A DNA stretch of 64,000 bases from Pseudarthrobacter oxydans (GCF_030812335.1 NZ_JAUSSN010000010.1:62001-126000); one strand, 5' to 3'; positions 1-8,895 are shown, counted from the stretch's first letter. Program-made: numbers and translations. The notes: generated by a model from the letters alone, not told the origin.

Positions 1-234
1 GTGCAATCCCTGGCAGCCCGGCACGGTGGAACGCCCGCCCAGGTTGTGCTCGCCTGGCACCTCGCCCAAGGAACGATCGTCATCCCGAAGTCTGCCGATG
101 GGGCGCGCATGCGGGAAAACCTGGGGGCCGCGGCGCTCTCGCTCACCCCGGCCGAAGTAGGGGAGATAACGGCGCTGGAGGCAGGCGCCCGAGCCGGCGC
201 CGATCCTGCCGTTGCCGCGCACAGCCAGCTGTAG
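1..234 (+). CDS. Aldo/keto reductase, C-terminal fragment (cut by window edge)
   Basis: The 77 visible residues match the end of the aldo/keto reductase fold: AQVVLAWHLAQGTIVIPKSA is the conserved strand and loop that holds the 2'-phosphate of NADPH, followed by the RMRENLGA helix and a C-terminal tail. These enzymes reduce carbonyl compounds with NADPH in the cytosol. The catalytic Asp-Tyr-Lys-His residues would lie to the left of the window, so activity cannot be judged. The GTG at position 1 is only the first in-frame codon and is probably internal. The gene converges on the permease on the opposite strand, with only a few bases between the two stops. Confidence 0.8.
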   Translation: MQSLAARHGGTPAQVVLAWHLAQGTIVIPKSADGARMRENLGAAALSLTPAEVGEITALEAGARAGADPAVAAHSQL

Positions 235-239
235 CCCGT

Positions 240-1868
240 TCACCGGGTTCTGGCTTGGACAGGATCCGGCGCCCATTGGGTGTCAGCCGAAGTCACGGTG
301 TGGGAGGAGCCCGACGACGGATGTGCTGCCACGGCCGCGGCGTGCTCGGCGAGGACGCCGGTCTGGTGCCTGAGCTTGAGGCGGTACATCAGGACACCTG
401 TGACGACGACGGCGCCGACGAAGAGAACTCCGCCCCACTGCAGGTACCACTCGAACGGCGGCACCGAGTTGTAGATCTCCGGCCGCGGCCAGACCAGGTT
501 CAGGGTCATGGCGCCTCCCCAGAGGACGGCGAGGACGTTCACCGGCAGTCCCCACTTGCCCAGGCTGAAACCGGGCTCGGTGTCGTCGTCGGGCAGCGGC
601 CACTCCCTGACCAGGCGCTTCCGCAGCATGGGAACCGTGACCAGCAGGTAGGACAGGTAGATCAGGACAATGCTGATGCTGGAGAGGATCGTGAAGATGG
701 CAGGCTGGGCAACGTTCACGATCAACGGAATGACCGCGATGATGCCGACGACTATGGCCGCCACCGTGGGGGTCTTCCGGCCCGGATGGACCTTGCTGAG
801 CTGGCGGCTGAAGGGCAGATTGTTGTCGCGGGCCATGGCAAACATCATCCGGATGGCAGCGGCGTGCACGGCCAAGGTGCAGACGATCACGGCCACCACG
901 ATGCACACCAGGAACGCCTTGCCGAACGGGCCGCCCAGCACGGAGAGCACAATGTAATGCAGGCCGCCGTCAGCAGCGCCGAGCTTCGGGTCGCCCAGGT
1001 CAGGGGCGGCGAGGAGTCCGCCGAGCAGGATCAGCCCGCCGAGGACGAAGGATGCGGTGATGGCCCGCAGGATGGCCTTGGGTGCAGTACGCTTCGGATC
1101 CATTGTTTCCTCACCGAGGGAGCTGGCGGTATCGAAGCCGTACATGACGTAGCCGGACGCCATGGCACCGATAAGGAACACTCCGAAGAAGCCGAGGTCG
1201 TGCCCCTCCCCGTAGCCGGCGGTGTCGAAGAAAACCTCGGGACCCCGCACTACGTGCCAGGCGAGGGCCAGGATGAGCAGCACCGCCGCAAGCAGCTCCA
1301 CGAACACGCCGATGCTGTTGATCTTGGTCATGAGCTTCACGCCGAAGGCGTTGATGAGGGTGGAGATGCCGATCATGATGCTGGCCAGGAGAACGCCGTT
1401 GACCGCGAAATCGTATGGGCCTGTCCCGTCACCGACCAGCTGGAACCCGGACCAGATCTGCGGCAACGTAAGTTGCAGGGCCAGGGCCACAGCCCCCAGC
1501 GCCATGATCGAGGAAATCAGCAACAGCCATCCTGCAAGCCAGGCAAACGTGCCGGAGGAAAGCCTTTTGGCCCAGTTATACACCGATCCGGCCACCGGAT
1601 AACGGCCGGCCAGTTCGGCGAAGCACAGCGCCACCATCAACTGCCCGGCGAAAACGAGCGGCCACGACCACGCGTAGGCAGGTCCTGCCATCGCGAAACC
1701 AAAGTAGAACAGCTGAAAAACACCGGTCAGGATGGAAATGTAGCTGACGCCTGCGGCGAAACTGGCGAACTTGCCGATGCTCCGGTCCAGAGTCTGGGCA
1801 TAGCCGAACTCGTCCATTCCGCTGGTGTCTGTGCTCTTGCCGGGTCCTGCCTTGCTGGGTTTTAGCAT
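240..1868 (-). CDS. APC-family amino acid/amine permease, probably choline-linked
   Basis: A 542-residue integral membrane protein with about 12 hydrophobic segments and the sequence style of the amino acid-polyamine-organocation superfamily (FAELAGRYPVAGSVYNWAKR near the first third, then GEETMDPKRTAPKAI). The start chosen is the ATG at 1868, preceded by AGGAG at good spacing. An upstream in-frame ATG would add 16 residues without a ribosome site. It is the last gene of a same-strand run tetR-betB-codA-permease, 140 bp after codA. Family knowledge says these carriers import amino acids or amines. The neighbourhood suggests choline or a related amine as substrate, which is inference. The C-terminal tail after the last membrane segment is rich in His, Ala and Ser. 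Confidence 0.85.
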   Translation of the reverse strand: MLKPSKAGPGKSTDTSGMDEFGYAQTLDRSIGKFASFAAGVSYISILTGVFQLFYFGFAMAGPAYAWSWPLVFAGQLMVALCFAELAGRYPVAGSVYNWAKRLSSGTFAWLAGWLLLISSIMALGAVALALQLTLPQIWSGFQLVGDGTGPYDFAVNGVLLASIMIGISTLINAFGVKLMTKINSIGVFVELLAAVLLILALAWHVVRGPEVFFDTAGYGEGHDLGFFGVFLIGAMASGYVMYGFDTASSLGEETMDPKRTAPKAILRAITASFVLGGLILLGGLLAAPDLGDPKLGAADGGLHYIVLSVLGGPFGKAFLVCIVVAVIVCTLAVHAAAIRMMFAMARDNNLPFSRQLSKVHPGRKTPTVAAIVVGIIAVIPLIVNVAQPAIFTILSSISIVLIYLSYLLVTVPMLRKRLVREWPLPDDDTEPGFSLGKWGLPVNVLAVLWGGAMTLNLVWPRPEIYNSVPPFEWYLQWGGVLFVGAVVVTGVLMYRLKLRHQTGVLAEHAAAVAAHPSSGSSHTVTSADTQWAPDPVQARTR

Positions 1869-2008
1869 GTGAGCTCCTATGTATAAAAGCACGATGGTGA
1901 TGCCCGCGACCGCCATTGGACGCAGGTGAAATCAACGGCCGGGCGCCAAACTGTGGGCACCTGGCCGATTTCTCCCATTGGTGGGCGCGTTGATGGGCGC
2001 GCCGCCGG

Positions 2009-3649
2009 TCAGGCGAGGGACGCGCTGAGCTCCGGCTCCGCCGTCGTTGTTTCACCGGTTCGGCCGGCGCGGATGAAATCCGCACAGCGCTCGCCGATCA
2101 TCATGACGGTGATGTTGGGGTTGACCGTGACGTGTCCAGGCATCACGGACGCATCCGCAACGCGCAGGCCGGTGACGCCCTTGACCCGCAGCTCGGGATC
2201 CAGCGGTGACATCCCGTCGTCGGCCGGGCCCATCCGGACAGTGCCCACGGGGTGGTACACGGTGTTGTGGGTCTTGCGGATGTACTCCCGCAGCTCCTCG
2301 TCCGTCTGCGCCCCGACGCCGGGCGATAGCTCGCGGCCGGTCCATTCGGCCATGGCGGGCTGGGCGGCGATTTCGCGGGCCTTGCGGATGCCGGCCACCA
2401 TGACGCGCATGTCGTGGCCGTCGGGATCCGTGAAGTACCGCGGGTCCACCATGGGCTTGTCGCGGAAATCGCGGCTGCGCAGCCTGACGGTGCCGCGGGA
2501 GCGGGCGTGCGTGACGTTCGGGGTGAGGCTGAAGCCGTTCTCGGTGGTGGGGTAGCCGTGCCGCAAGGTGTTCATGTCGAACGGGACGGAACCGTAGTGC
2601 ATCATCAGGTCCGGGCGGTCCAGGCCGTCCTCGGTGGGGGTGAAGATGCCGATCTCCCACCACTGGGTGGACGTTTGCACCATGGGCTGCCTGGCTTCGA
2701 ACTGGACCACGCCTTCTGGATGGTCCTGCAGGTTTTCGCCCACGCCGGGGGAGTCCACCAGCACCTCGATGCCGTGCTGAGCGAGGTGCTCGGCCGGGCC
2801 GATGCCGGAGAGCATGAGCAGCTTGGGGGAGTCGATGGCGCCGGTGGACAGGATGACCTCGCAACGCGCTGAGAGCCGGTGGGTCCGGCCGAACGCTGAG
2901 TCCACCACGTCCACGCCGGTGCAGCGCCTGTCAGCGTCGAACACGAGTTGGCGGGCGCGAAGGCCTGTGAGCAGGGTGAAGTTGCCGCGGTCCATGATGG
3001 GGTGGATGTAGGAGACCGAGCTGGAGGCCCGGGTGCCGTCCGGGCGGCGGTTGATCTGGAAGAAGTTGGCTCCGTTGATCACGGTGGTGCCGGTGTTGAA
3101 CTTCGCGCGGGGAATGCCCGTCTGTTCGCAGGCGTTTAGGAGCGCGACGCCGGCAGGATCCACCGGGGGCACGTTCATCAGGTGCACGGGTCCTGAGTCC
3201 CCGTGGTGGGGTGCGTCCGGACCGGCGTCCTCATTGGTTTCCAGCCGCTGGTAGAGGGGCCACGCGGCGTCGGCGTTCCAGCCGGCGGCACCGTACTTGG
3301 ACTCCCACTCGTCCAGGTCCTCGCGGGGTGCCCAGAAGGCGATGCAGGAGTTGTGGCTCGAACAGCCGCCCATCACCTTGGCGCGCGCGTGGCGCATGAA
3401 GGAGTTGCCGTTTTCCTGCGGTTCCACCGGGTAGTCCCAGTCGTAGCCGGATTCAAGCAGCTCCATCCAGCGGTCCAGCTGCAGGATTTCGGGCAGGTTG
3501 CGGTCATCCGGGCCGGCCTCCACCAGGGCCACGGTCACGTCCGGATCCTCGCTCAGCCGGGCGGCGACGGCGGCACCCGCTGACCCGCCGCCGATAACGA
3601 CGTAGTCGAACCCGCGCTCGGTGAGGTCCTCAATGTTGTCGAAGTGCAT
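2009..3649 (-). CDS. codA: Choline oxidase
   Basis: A 546-residue GMC flavoprotein that oxidises choline to betaine aldehyde and then glycine betaine using O2, releasing H2O2. The N-terminal Rossmann motif is VVIGGGSAGAAVAARLSEDP. His99 in GGCSSHNSCIAF is the residue that binds FAD covalently in the Arthrobacter enzyme. Near the C-terminus NTVYHPVGTVRMG carries the catalytic His (His466 in the characterised enzyme) and NPNITVMM carries the active-site Asn. Length and long stretches agree with Arthrobacter globiformis choline oxidase, which argues against a BetA dehydrogenase. Its ATG follows the betB stop codon directly, and the ribosome site lies in the last betB codons (GAGGAGAAC), so the two are translationally coupled. 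Confidence 0.96.
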   Translation of the reverse strand: MHFDNIEDLTERGFDYVVIGGGSAGAAVAARLSEDPDVTVALVEAGPDDRNLPEILQLDRWMELLESGYDWDYPVEPQENGNSFMRHARAKVMGGCSSHNSCIAFWAPREDLDEWESKYGAAGWNADAAWPLYQRLETNEDAGPDAPHHGDSGPVHLMNVPPVDPAGVALLNACEQTGIPRAKFNTGTTVINGANFFQINRRPDGTRASSSVSYIHPIMDRGNFTLLTGLRARQLVFDADRRCTGVDVVDSAFGRTHRLSARCEVILSTGAIDSPKLLMLSGIGPAEHLAQHGIEVLVDSPGVGENLQDHPEGVVQFEARQPMVQTSTQWWEIGIFTPTEDGLDRPDLMMHYGSVPFDMNTLRHGYPTTENGFSLTPNVTHARSRGTVRLRSRDFRDKPMVDPRYFTDPDGHDMRVMVAGIRKAREIAAQPAMAEWTGRELSPGVGAQTDEELREYIRKTHNTVYHPVGTVRMGPADDGMSPLDPELRVKGVTGLRVADASVMPGHVTVNPNITVMMIGERCADFIRAGRTGETTTAEPELSASLA

Positions 3650-5188
3650 CTAGTTCTCCTCGCCGTGGTCAGCAAACCAGCCGGTGACCTGCGGGCTGGT
3701 GTTCTGGTAGATGTGCTTGGCTTCCTGGTATTCGGCCAGGCCCGTGGGGCCCAGCTCGCGGCCGACGCCGGACTGGCCGAAGCCGCCCCACTCGGCCTGG
3801 GGGAGGTAGGGGTGGTAATCGTTGATCCAGATGGTGCCGTGCCGCAGCCGGGATGCCACGCGCTGCGCCTTCCCGGCATCCTGGGTCCAGACCGCGCCGG
3901 CCAGGCCGTAGATAGTGTCATTGGCCGTCGCCACCGCTTCGTCCTCGGTGCGGAACGTTTCCACCGTCACCACCGGGCCGAACGCCTCGTCGGAGACCAC
4001 GGACATCCCCCTCTGGACGCGGTCCAGGACGGTGGGCTGGTAGTAGAACCCGCCGTCGTACTTTCCTCCTTGCGGTGCCGCGCCGCCGGTCCGCAGCCGC
4101 GCACCCTCCTGGACGCCGCGCTGGACATAGGCGTGGACTTTGTCACGGTGGGCCGCGGAAATCAGCGGCCCGGTTTCGGAGGCGTCATCGAATGGCCCGC
4201 CCAGCCGGATCTCCCGGGCACGGCGGACCAGCTCGTCCACGAAGCGCTCGGCGATCGATTCCTCCACCACCAGCCGCGCCCCGGCGGAGCAGACCTGCCC
4301 GGAGTGGACGAACGCGCCGTTCAGGGCATTGTCGACGGCGGCGTCGAAGTCCGCGTCCGCGAACACCACGTTGGGGTTCTTGCCGCCAAGCTCCAGTGCC
4401 ACCTTCTTGACGGTGCCAGCGGCGGCCGCCGCGATCCGCTTGCCGGTTTCCAGCCCGCCCGTGAAGGAGACGAGGTCCACGGCGGGGTGTTCCGAGAGCG
4501 GTGCGCCCGCCTCCGCGCCGGGTCCGGTCACGAGGTTGGCGACGCCGTCCGGCAGGCCGAGGTCCTGCAGCAGCTGCATGGCCAGGATGGCTGTGGATGG
4601 GGTCAGCTCGGAGGGCTTGAGGACGAAGGTGCAGCCGGCGGCCAGTGCGGGTGCGATCTTCCACGCGGCCTGGAGCAGGGGGTAATTCCACGGCGTGATC
4701 AGGCCGCAGACGCCCACGGGTTCGTAGACGATCTTGCTGGCGACAGCGGGGTTCCCGGCGTCGACGATACGGCCCGCCTGTTGCCCGGCGAGCCTGCCGA
4801 AGTACTCGAAGCAGGCGGCAATGTCGTCCATGTCGATGCGGCTTTCGACCATGCGCTTGCCTGTGTCCAGCGACTCCGCCCGGGCGAACTTTTCCCGGCG
4901 TTCGCGCAGTCCGGCGGCGACTTCGAGCAGGAAGGTGCCGCGTTCGGGTGCCGGGATGGAGGACCAGACGCCGGAGTCGAAGGCTGCACGGGCTGCGGCG
5001 ATTGCGCGTTCCGCATCTTCCCGGCCGCCCTCGGACACCGTGGCCACCAGTTCGCCGTCGGCGGGGTTGTGGATTTCGCGCACGGCACCGGAGGCGGCCG
5101 GCTCCCAGGCACCGTTGATGAACAGGGTGGATGCTGCCTTGGTCGTTGAGGCTCGAATGACGTCGTGGGCTGGTGTGGCGTAAGTCAT
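3650..5188 (-). CDS. betB: Betaine aldehyde dehydrogenase
   Basis: A 512-residue NAD(P)-dependent aldehyde dehydrogenase that converts betaine aldehyde to the osmoprotectant glycine betaine. Visible family marks are TPWNYPLLQAAWKIAPALAA (cofactor loop), LVSFTGGLETGK, the general-base Glu in ALELGGKNP and the nucleophilic Cys in SGQVCSAGARLVV. The pairing with codA fixes the substrate well. The start chosen is the ATG at 5188. It has no ribosome site, but a promoter-like TTGAAC-17-TACTGT ends 7 bases before it, so the message is probably leaderless. An in-frame start 20 codons upstream lies inside the operator region and is rejected. The gene is first in the betB-codA unit. Confidence 0.93.
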   Translation of the reverse strand: MTYATPAHDVIRASTTKAASTLFINGAWEPAASGAVREIHNPADGELVATVSEGGREDAERAIAAARAAFDSGVWSSIPAPERGTFLLEVAAGLRERREKFARAESLDTGKRMVESRIDMDDIAACFEYFGRLAGQQAGRIVDAGNPAVASKIVYEPVGVCGLITPWNYPLLQAAWKIAPALAAGCTFVLKPSELTPSTAILAMQLLQDLGLPDGVANLVTGPGAEAGAPLSEHPAVDLVSFTGGLETGKRIAAAAAGTVKKVALELGGKNPNVVFADADFDAAVDNALNGAFVHSGQVCSAGARLVVEESIAERFVDELVRRAREIRLGGPFDDASETGPLISAAHRDKVHAYVQRGVQEGARLRTGGAAPQGGKYDGGFYYQPTVLDRVQRGMSVVSDEAFGPVVTVETFRTEDEAVATANDTIYGLAGAVWTQDAGKAQRVASRLRHGTIWINDYHPYLPQAEWGGFGQSGVGRELGPTGLAEYQEAKHIYQNTSPQVTGWFADHGEEN

Positions 5189-5195
5189 ACGAAGG

Positions 5196-5224
5196 ACAGT
5201 AGTGCAGATTGAACGAGTGTTCAA
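5196..5224 (-). promoter_or_regulatory. Probable betB promoter (leaderless)
   Basis: Read on the minus strand, TTGAAC (5224-5219) is followed by a 17-base spacer and TACTGT (5201-5196). The betB ATG begins 7 bases further on, the normal distance to a transcription start. The -35 element lies inside the first palindromic operator, so a bound repressor would block RNA polymerase. The assignment rests on motif spacing only. Confidence 0.55.
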
Positions 5225-5249
5225 TGTTTTTCTTGAACAATCGTTCAAT
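5208..5249. promoter_or_regulatory. Two tandem TetR/BetI-type operators upstream of betB
   Basis: Two inverted repeats: ATTGAAC-GAGT-GTTCAAT at 5208-5225 and TTGAAC-AATC-GTTCAA at 5233-5248. Their centres are 24 bp apart, a little over two helical turns, which suits two repressor dimers on nearby DNA faces. The shape (TTGAAC arms, 4-base centre) resembles BetI operators. The TetR-family gene next door is the obvious ligand. Confidence 0.8.
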
Positions 5250-5309
5250 GCTATTTATGGAGCTAGACTGCCCGGCGCCGGGTGTTCAGGACTTGTGCAG
5301 TCCATGGTC

Positions 5310-5912
5310 TTAGCGGGTGTGGTCCTGACGCGGTGCGAAGGCGATTTGCTCCGTGCGGGCGATGCTTCGCTGGATGGAGGCCTCATCAACACCGAGAAGC
5401 GCCGTCAGCCACATGCCGTTTTGGATGACGACAATGTCAGCCGCCCGCTCCCGGCATGTCTCCCACGCCAGACCGGGTTGGGCGTTGGAAACCAGTGCAG
5501 CGAGTCCGTCGAGATATCGGTCGAAGGCCTCGGCGTTGATCTGTGCATAGCCCTCGTCCGCTTGGGCGAGGGCCCACAGGTGCAGGCGCAGGGACAGGTA
5601 GCGGGTCGTCAGCAGATCGGCGGCTGCCACTCGCCGCAAGGCGCGGCGCAGCTGTTCTTCCGGGTCTGACGACGGATCGGACGCCACCAGCAGAAGGTCG
5701 TGCTCGTCGACCCGGCGCAGGGCTGCCCGGATCAGGCTCGTCTTGTCGTCGTAATAGTAATTCACCAGGCCGAGCGCGACGCCGGCCTCGCGGGCCACGG
5801 CCCGCATGCTCACACCTGAAATCCCGTGGCGGGACAGCAGATCCAGCGCCGCCTCGAGAATGCGCGACTGCCTGTCCATCTGTTCGCCGGAGTTCACGGC
5901 CTTGGTCCCCAT
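5310..5912 (-). CDS. TetR-family repressor, BetI-like, of the choline operon
   Basis: A 200-residue one-domain-plus-HTH regulator. The N-terminal helix-turn-helix reads SRILEAALDLLSRHGISG, then VSMRAVAREAGVALGLVNYY, the TetR signature with an aromatic recognition helix. The rest is an all-helical ligand domain. It lies upstream of betB on the same strand, and the gap holds the paired operators. It probably represses betB-codA until choline or an aldehyde binds, as BetI does in other bacteria (family knowledge). ATG 5912 is used; ATG 5879 (MDRQSR) is an alternative. TAGTCT lies 6 bases before 5912, so this gene too may be leaderless. Confidence 0.88.
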   Translation of the reverse strand: MGTKAVNSGEQMDRQSRILEAALDLLSRHGISGVSMRAVAREAGVALGLVNYYYDDKTSLIRAALRRVDEHDLLLVASDPSSDPEEQLRRALRRVAAADLLTTRYLSLRLHLWALAQADEGYAQINAEAFDRYLDGLAALVSNAQPGLAWETCRERAADIVVIQNGMWLTALLGVDEASIQRSIARTEQIAFAPRQDHTR

Positions 5913-5980
5913 CTGGCCAGACTATTGCCTAACCCGTAACGAGTGCACTTCCAGGGGCCGCATGACCTTGGTGCAGCCGG

Positions 5981-6682
5981 CTAAACCAGCGGCCACGGGT
6001 ACCTCATGCCGGTACGGTCAACCGGCAGCACCCCTAGGTGCAGAAGGTGCAGGACGCGGTGCTGCAGGGCGGTGACCTCCTCTTCGTCGAGGAGTTCGGC
6101 CACCTCGGGAGGCACGTCCTCTGCGAGCGGGGCGATGTCCTCGAGCAGGGCGTCGGAAATGGGTTCGCCGGCGAAGTCCCAGATTACGGTGCGCAGCTTG
6201 TAAGCTGCCGAGAAGCACAGCCCGTGGTCGATGCCCCAGACCCGTCCGTCGTCGCCGCGCAGCACGTGGCCGCTTTTGCGGTCGGTGTTGTTGGCGACGT
6301 AGTCGAACAGGGCGATCCGCGCCAGCTCGGGGTGGGTCTCGGGGGCGTCTGCGTACAGCGTGAAGTAGTGCTCTTGGAAGTCGCACTCGATGAACCGCTG
6401 CAGCGAGCCGATTCCCAAAGGAGCGTCATCGCGAATGACAGTCAAAGGCACGATGCCCCACCCCAGGGACTCGCTGAGCAGGTAGGCGGCGCGTTCCCGC
6501 CGGAAGAGCCCGGGCTCGAAATCGGACAGCGGCCGTTCCCCGGCCTCCGGCTTGTAGACCGCATACGCCTCGTCGTCCCCGCAGGAGACCTGGGCCAGGA
6601 ACGTCTCATTGCTGCTGCGCGGGATGCGTCCGAGCAGCTCGACCCGGCCCTCGGCGAGCAGCGTCAGCTCCCGGCCGGACAA
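5981..6682 (-). CDS. SCO1664-family protein (PI3/4-kinase-like fold)
   Basis: A 233-residue cytosolic protein of the actinobacterial SCO1664 family, which is distantly related to phosphatidylinositol 3/4-kinases. YAVYKPEAGERPLSDFE resembles the nucleotide-binding lysine segment, FDYVANNTDRKSGHVLR the catalytic loop with Asn and Asp, and VWGIDHGLCF the metal-binding IDHG motif. Its substrate is unknown. The gene lies 30 bp downstream of the histidine phosphatase on the same strand, an association I recall from many actinobacteria, usually together with a DUF3090 gene that is not visible here. A kinase/phosphatase pair acting on one target is possible but unproven. Confidence 0.8.
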   Translation of the reverse strand: MSGRELTLLAEGRVELLGRIPRSSNETFLAQVSCGDDEAYAVYKPEAGERPLSDFEPGLFRRERAAYLLSESLGWGIVPLTVIRDDAPLGIGSLQRFIECDFQEHYFTLYADAPETHPELARIALFDYVANNTDRKSGHVLRGDDGRVWGIDHGLCFSAAYKLRTVIWDFAGEPISDALLEDIAPLAEDVPPEVAELLDEEEVTALQHRVLHLLHLGVLPVDRTGMRYPWPLV

Positions 6683-6712
6683 TGTCGCTCCCGATTCAGT
6701 GACTGCCCCATG

Positions 6713-7390
6713 TCACAGCCCCCTTAGCCCGCTCAGTGGTTCCGACGTCGAATTCACCATGAGCACGGTGGGTGCCTGACCGTCCACGAATGAAACGGCC
6801 GACACCGAGCCCGGGCTGATCACGATGCGCTGGAAGAGGTCCAGGGGCGTGCCGAGGGCATGGGCGACCGCGGCCTTGATGGGATCGGCGTGGGAGAAGC
6901 ACACAATGACGCCCCCGGCATGGGCTGCACGCATAACCTCCAATGCTCCGACAATCCGTGCCTGCATCTCCGGAAAGCTCTCACCGTTCGGGAAGCGGAA
7001 CTCAGCCGGGCTGTGCTGCACGATCTGCCATTCCGGCAGGGCCGCCATTTCGGCGATCGCGGCGCCAGTCCAGTCACCCTTGTCGCATTCATTCAGGCCG
7101 TCGTCGTACTTCACGGCCAGACCCGTGCGGGCCGCCGTCGGCTCCGCCGTCTCGCAGGCGCGCTCCAGCGGCGACGAATAGAGGGCATCCACCGGCAGGC
7201 CAGAGAGCCGTTCCGCGACCCGTTCGGCCTGGGCCCGGCCGCGGTCGGACAGATGCAGTCCCGGGGCCCGCCCCGGCAACACCGTGCCCGTCGTCGGCGT
7301 CTCCCCGTGACGCACCAGCAGCAGGAGCGTGCCCTGCTGCTCGGGTGAGGTTCCGGGTGCCGGTGGTGCCGGCGGTGTTGGTTCAGTCAT
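6713..7390 (-). CDS. Histidine phosphatase family protein (MSMEG_4193-like)
   Basis: A 225-residue member of the phosphoglycerate-mutase-like superfamily. LLLVRHGETPTTG carries the RHG motif with the phospho-accepting His. YSSPLERACETAEP supplies the second Arg, and VIVCFSHADPIKAAVAHALG the second catalytic His. The start chosen is the ATG at 7390 (MTEPTPP); an ATG two codons earlier is nearly equivalent. The open frame runs far upstream through the antisense of the AAA gene, but that part has no domain and is not real. The gene precedes the SCO1664-family gene and is divergent from the AAA/VWA pair, with a 93-bp shared promoter region. Confidence 0.88.
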   Translation of the reverse strand: MTEPTPPAPPAPGTSPEQQGTLLLLVRHGETPTTGTVLPGRAPGLHLSDRGRAQAERVAERLSGLPVDALYSSPLERACETAEPTAARTGLAVKYDDGLNECDKGDWTGAAIAEMAALPEWQIVQHSPAEFRFPNGESFPEMQARIVGALEVMRAAHAGGVIVCFSHADPIKAAVAHALGTPLDLFQRIVISPGSVSAVSFVDGQAPTVLMVNSTSEPLSGLRGL

Positions 7391-7471
7391 CAGCATCCAG
7401 CGTAAGTCGCACCGCTGCCCAGTGAGCAAGGAATCTGAAGAATTTGCTCGATTCCCGGCACAACGGGGGAT

Positions 7472-7477
7472 TACCTT
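7472..7477 (+). promoter_or_regulatory. -10 element for a leaderless AAA ATPase transcript
   Basis: TACCTT (TANNNT type) ends 6 bases before the GTG start at 7484, so transcription would begin at or next to the start codon. No clear -35 is visible. There is no properly spaced ribosome site, which fits leaderless translation, common in actinobacteria. Confidence 0.4.
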
Positions 7478-7483
7478 AGAGGG

Positions 7484-8872
7484 GTGAGTGATCGCCCCGA
7501 TATCTTCACTGTTGGTGAGCTGCGTGCCTCCGGCCACGTGCACAAGGACCTGCGCCGCGAAATCCGCGACAACCTGCTCGCCGCGCTCTCCGCCGGCCGC
7601 GACCCGTGGCCCGGGATGTACGGTTTCAGCCGGACCGTCCTGCCCCAGCTCGAGCGGGCCCTGCTCGCCGGGCACGACGTCGTCCTGCTCGGCGAACGAG
7701 GCCAGGGCAAGACCCGGCTCCTGCGCACCCTGGCCGGGCTGCTGGACGAGTGGTCGCCGGTGATCGAGGACTCGGAACTGAACGAACACCCCTACGAACC
7801 CATCACGGAGCACTCCCGCGCCCTGGTCCTCACCGAGGGGGACCGGCTGCGGGTGGCGTGGCGGCACCGCTCGGAACGGTACGTCGAGAAGCTCGCGACG
7901 CCGGACACCTCCGTCGCGGACCTGATCGGCGACGTCGACCCGATGCGCGTGGCCGAGGGCCGCCGGCTGGGGGACCCGGAGACCATCCACTACGGCCTGG
8001 TCCCGCGCTCCAACCGCGGCATCATCGCCATCAACGAACTGCCCGACCTCGCCGAGCGGATCCAGGTCTCGATGCTCAACGTGATGGAGGAGCGCGACAT
8101 CCAGATCCGCGGCTATGTGCTGCGGCTGCCGCTCGACGTCCTGGTCGTCGCGTCCGCCAACCCGGAGGACTACACGAACCGCGGCCGGATCATCACACCG
8201 CTGCGGGACCGCTTCGGCGCCGAGATCCGCACGCACTACCCGATCGAGCTCGACGACGAGGTCGCCGTCATCCGCCAGGAGGGCCACCTGGTGGCCGGCG
8301 TCCCGCCCGTCATCCTGGAGATTCTGGCCCGCTACACCCGGGCGCTGCGGCAGTCCCCGGCGGTCAACCAGACCTCCGGGGTGTCCGCGCGGTTCGCCAT
8401 CGCCGGTGCCGAAACCGTCGCCGCCGCGGCCCTGCGCCGGGCCAGCGTGCGCGGGGAGGACGAGGCCGTCGCCCGGATCATCGACCTGGACGCCGCCGTG
8501 GAAGTCCTCGCGGGAAAGATCGAGTTTGAATCGGGCGAGGAAGGGCGGGAGCAGGACATCCTGGACCACCTCCTGCGCGTGGCCACCGCGGAAGCCGTGC
8601 GGGCGCACTTCCACGGCATCGACATGGGTGCGCTCGTGGCAGCCTTGGACGGCCACACCTCGGTGACCACCGGGGAACTGGTCACCGCGCGGGAGTTCCT
8701 CGAAAACCTCCCGCCCCTCAACGGATCGCGGCTCTACGACCAGATCACTGAGCGGCTGGGCGCAACCAACGACGGACAGCGCGCCGCCGCCGTCGAACTG
8801 GCACTGGAAGGTCTCTACCTCGCCCGGCGGATCTCCAAGGAGTCCGACGACGAGACGACGATCTACGGGTAG
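7484..8872 (+). CDS. MoxR/Mg-chelatase I-like AAA+ ATPase
   Basis: A 462-residue AAA+ protein of the chelatase-I/MoxR group. Walker A is GERGQGKTRLLRTL at about residue 69, Walker B is the hydrophobic strand ending in IIAINELPDL, and VLVVASANPEDYTNRGRIITPLRDRF contains sensor 1 and the arginine-finger region. The closest described relatives I recall are mycobacterial Rv0958-type proteins. It probably works as a hexameric motor with the VWA protein encoded 23 bp downstream, as BchI does with BchD, but there is no sign of porphyrin or cobalamin genes nearby, so the substrate is unknown. The start is GTG. Confidence 0.88.
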   Translation: MSDRPDIFTVGELRASGHVHKDLRREIRDNLLAALSAGRDPWPGMYGFSRTVLPQLERALLAGHDVVLLGERGQGKTRLLRTLAGLLDEWSPVIEDSELNEHPYEPITEHSRALVLTEGDRLRVAWRHRSERYVEKLATPDTSVADLIGDVDPMRVAEGRRLGDPETIHYGLVPRSNRGIIAINELPDLAERIQVSMLNVMEERDIQIRGYVLRLPLDVLVVASANPEDYTNRGRIITPLRDRFGAEIRTHYPIELDDEVAVIRQEGHLVAGVPPVILEILARYTRALRQSPAVNQTSGVSARFAIAGAETVAAAALRRASVRGEDEAVARIIDLDAAVEVLAGKIEFESGEEGREQDILDHLLRVATAEAVRAHFHGIDMGALVAALDGHTSVTTGELVTAREFLENLPPLNGSRLYDQITERLGATNDGQRAAAVELALEGLYLARRISKESDDETTIYG

Positions 8873-8895
8873 GCAGGCCAAACACAGGAGGGCCC

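Noticed and set aside
255..1865. Long open frame on the plus strand opposite the APC permease
   Set aside because: It is the antisense of a membrane-protein gene with clear helices and a ribosome site; the translated product is Gly/Asp/His-rich and has no recognisable domain.
2009..3649. BetA-type choline dehydrogenase
   Set aside because: Length, the His99 FAD-linkage motif and near-identity to the Arthrobacter oxidase point to choline oxidase, not the membrane-linked dehydrogenase.
3644..5149. 501-codon open frame opposite betB
   Set aside because: High-GC antisense artefact. betB has catalytic Cys and Glu motifs in the other strand; this frame shows no domain.
7397..8881. Upstream extension of the histidine phosphatase frame to 722 codons
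   Set aside because: The extension is the antisense of the AAA+ ATPase gene and contains no fold; the RHG domain begins only after the ATG at 7390.
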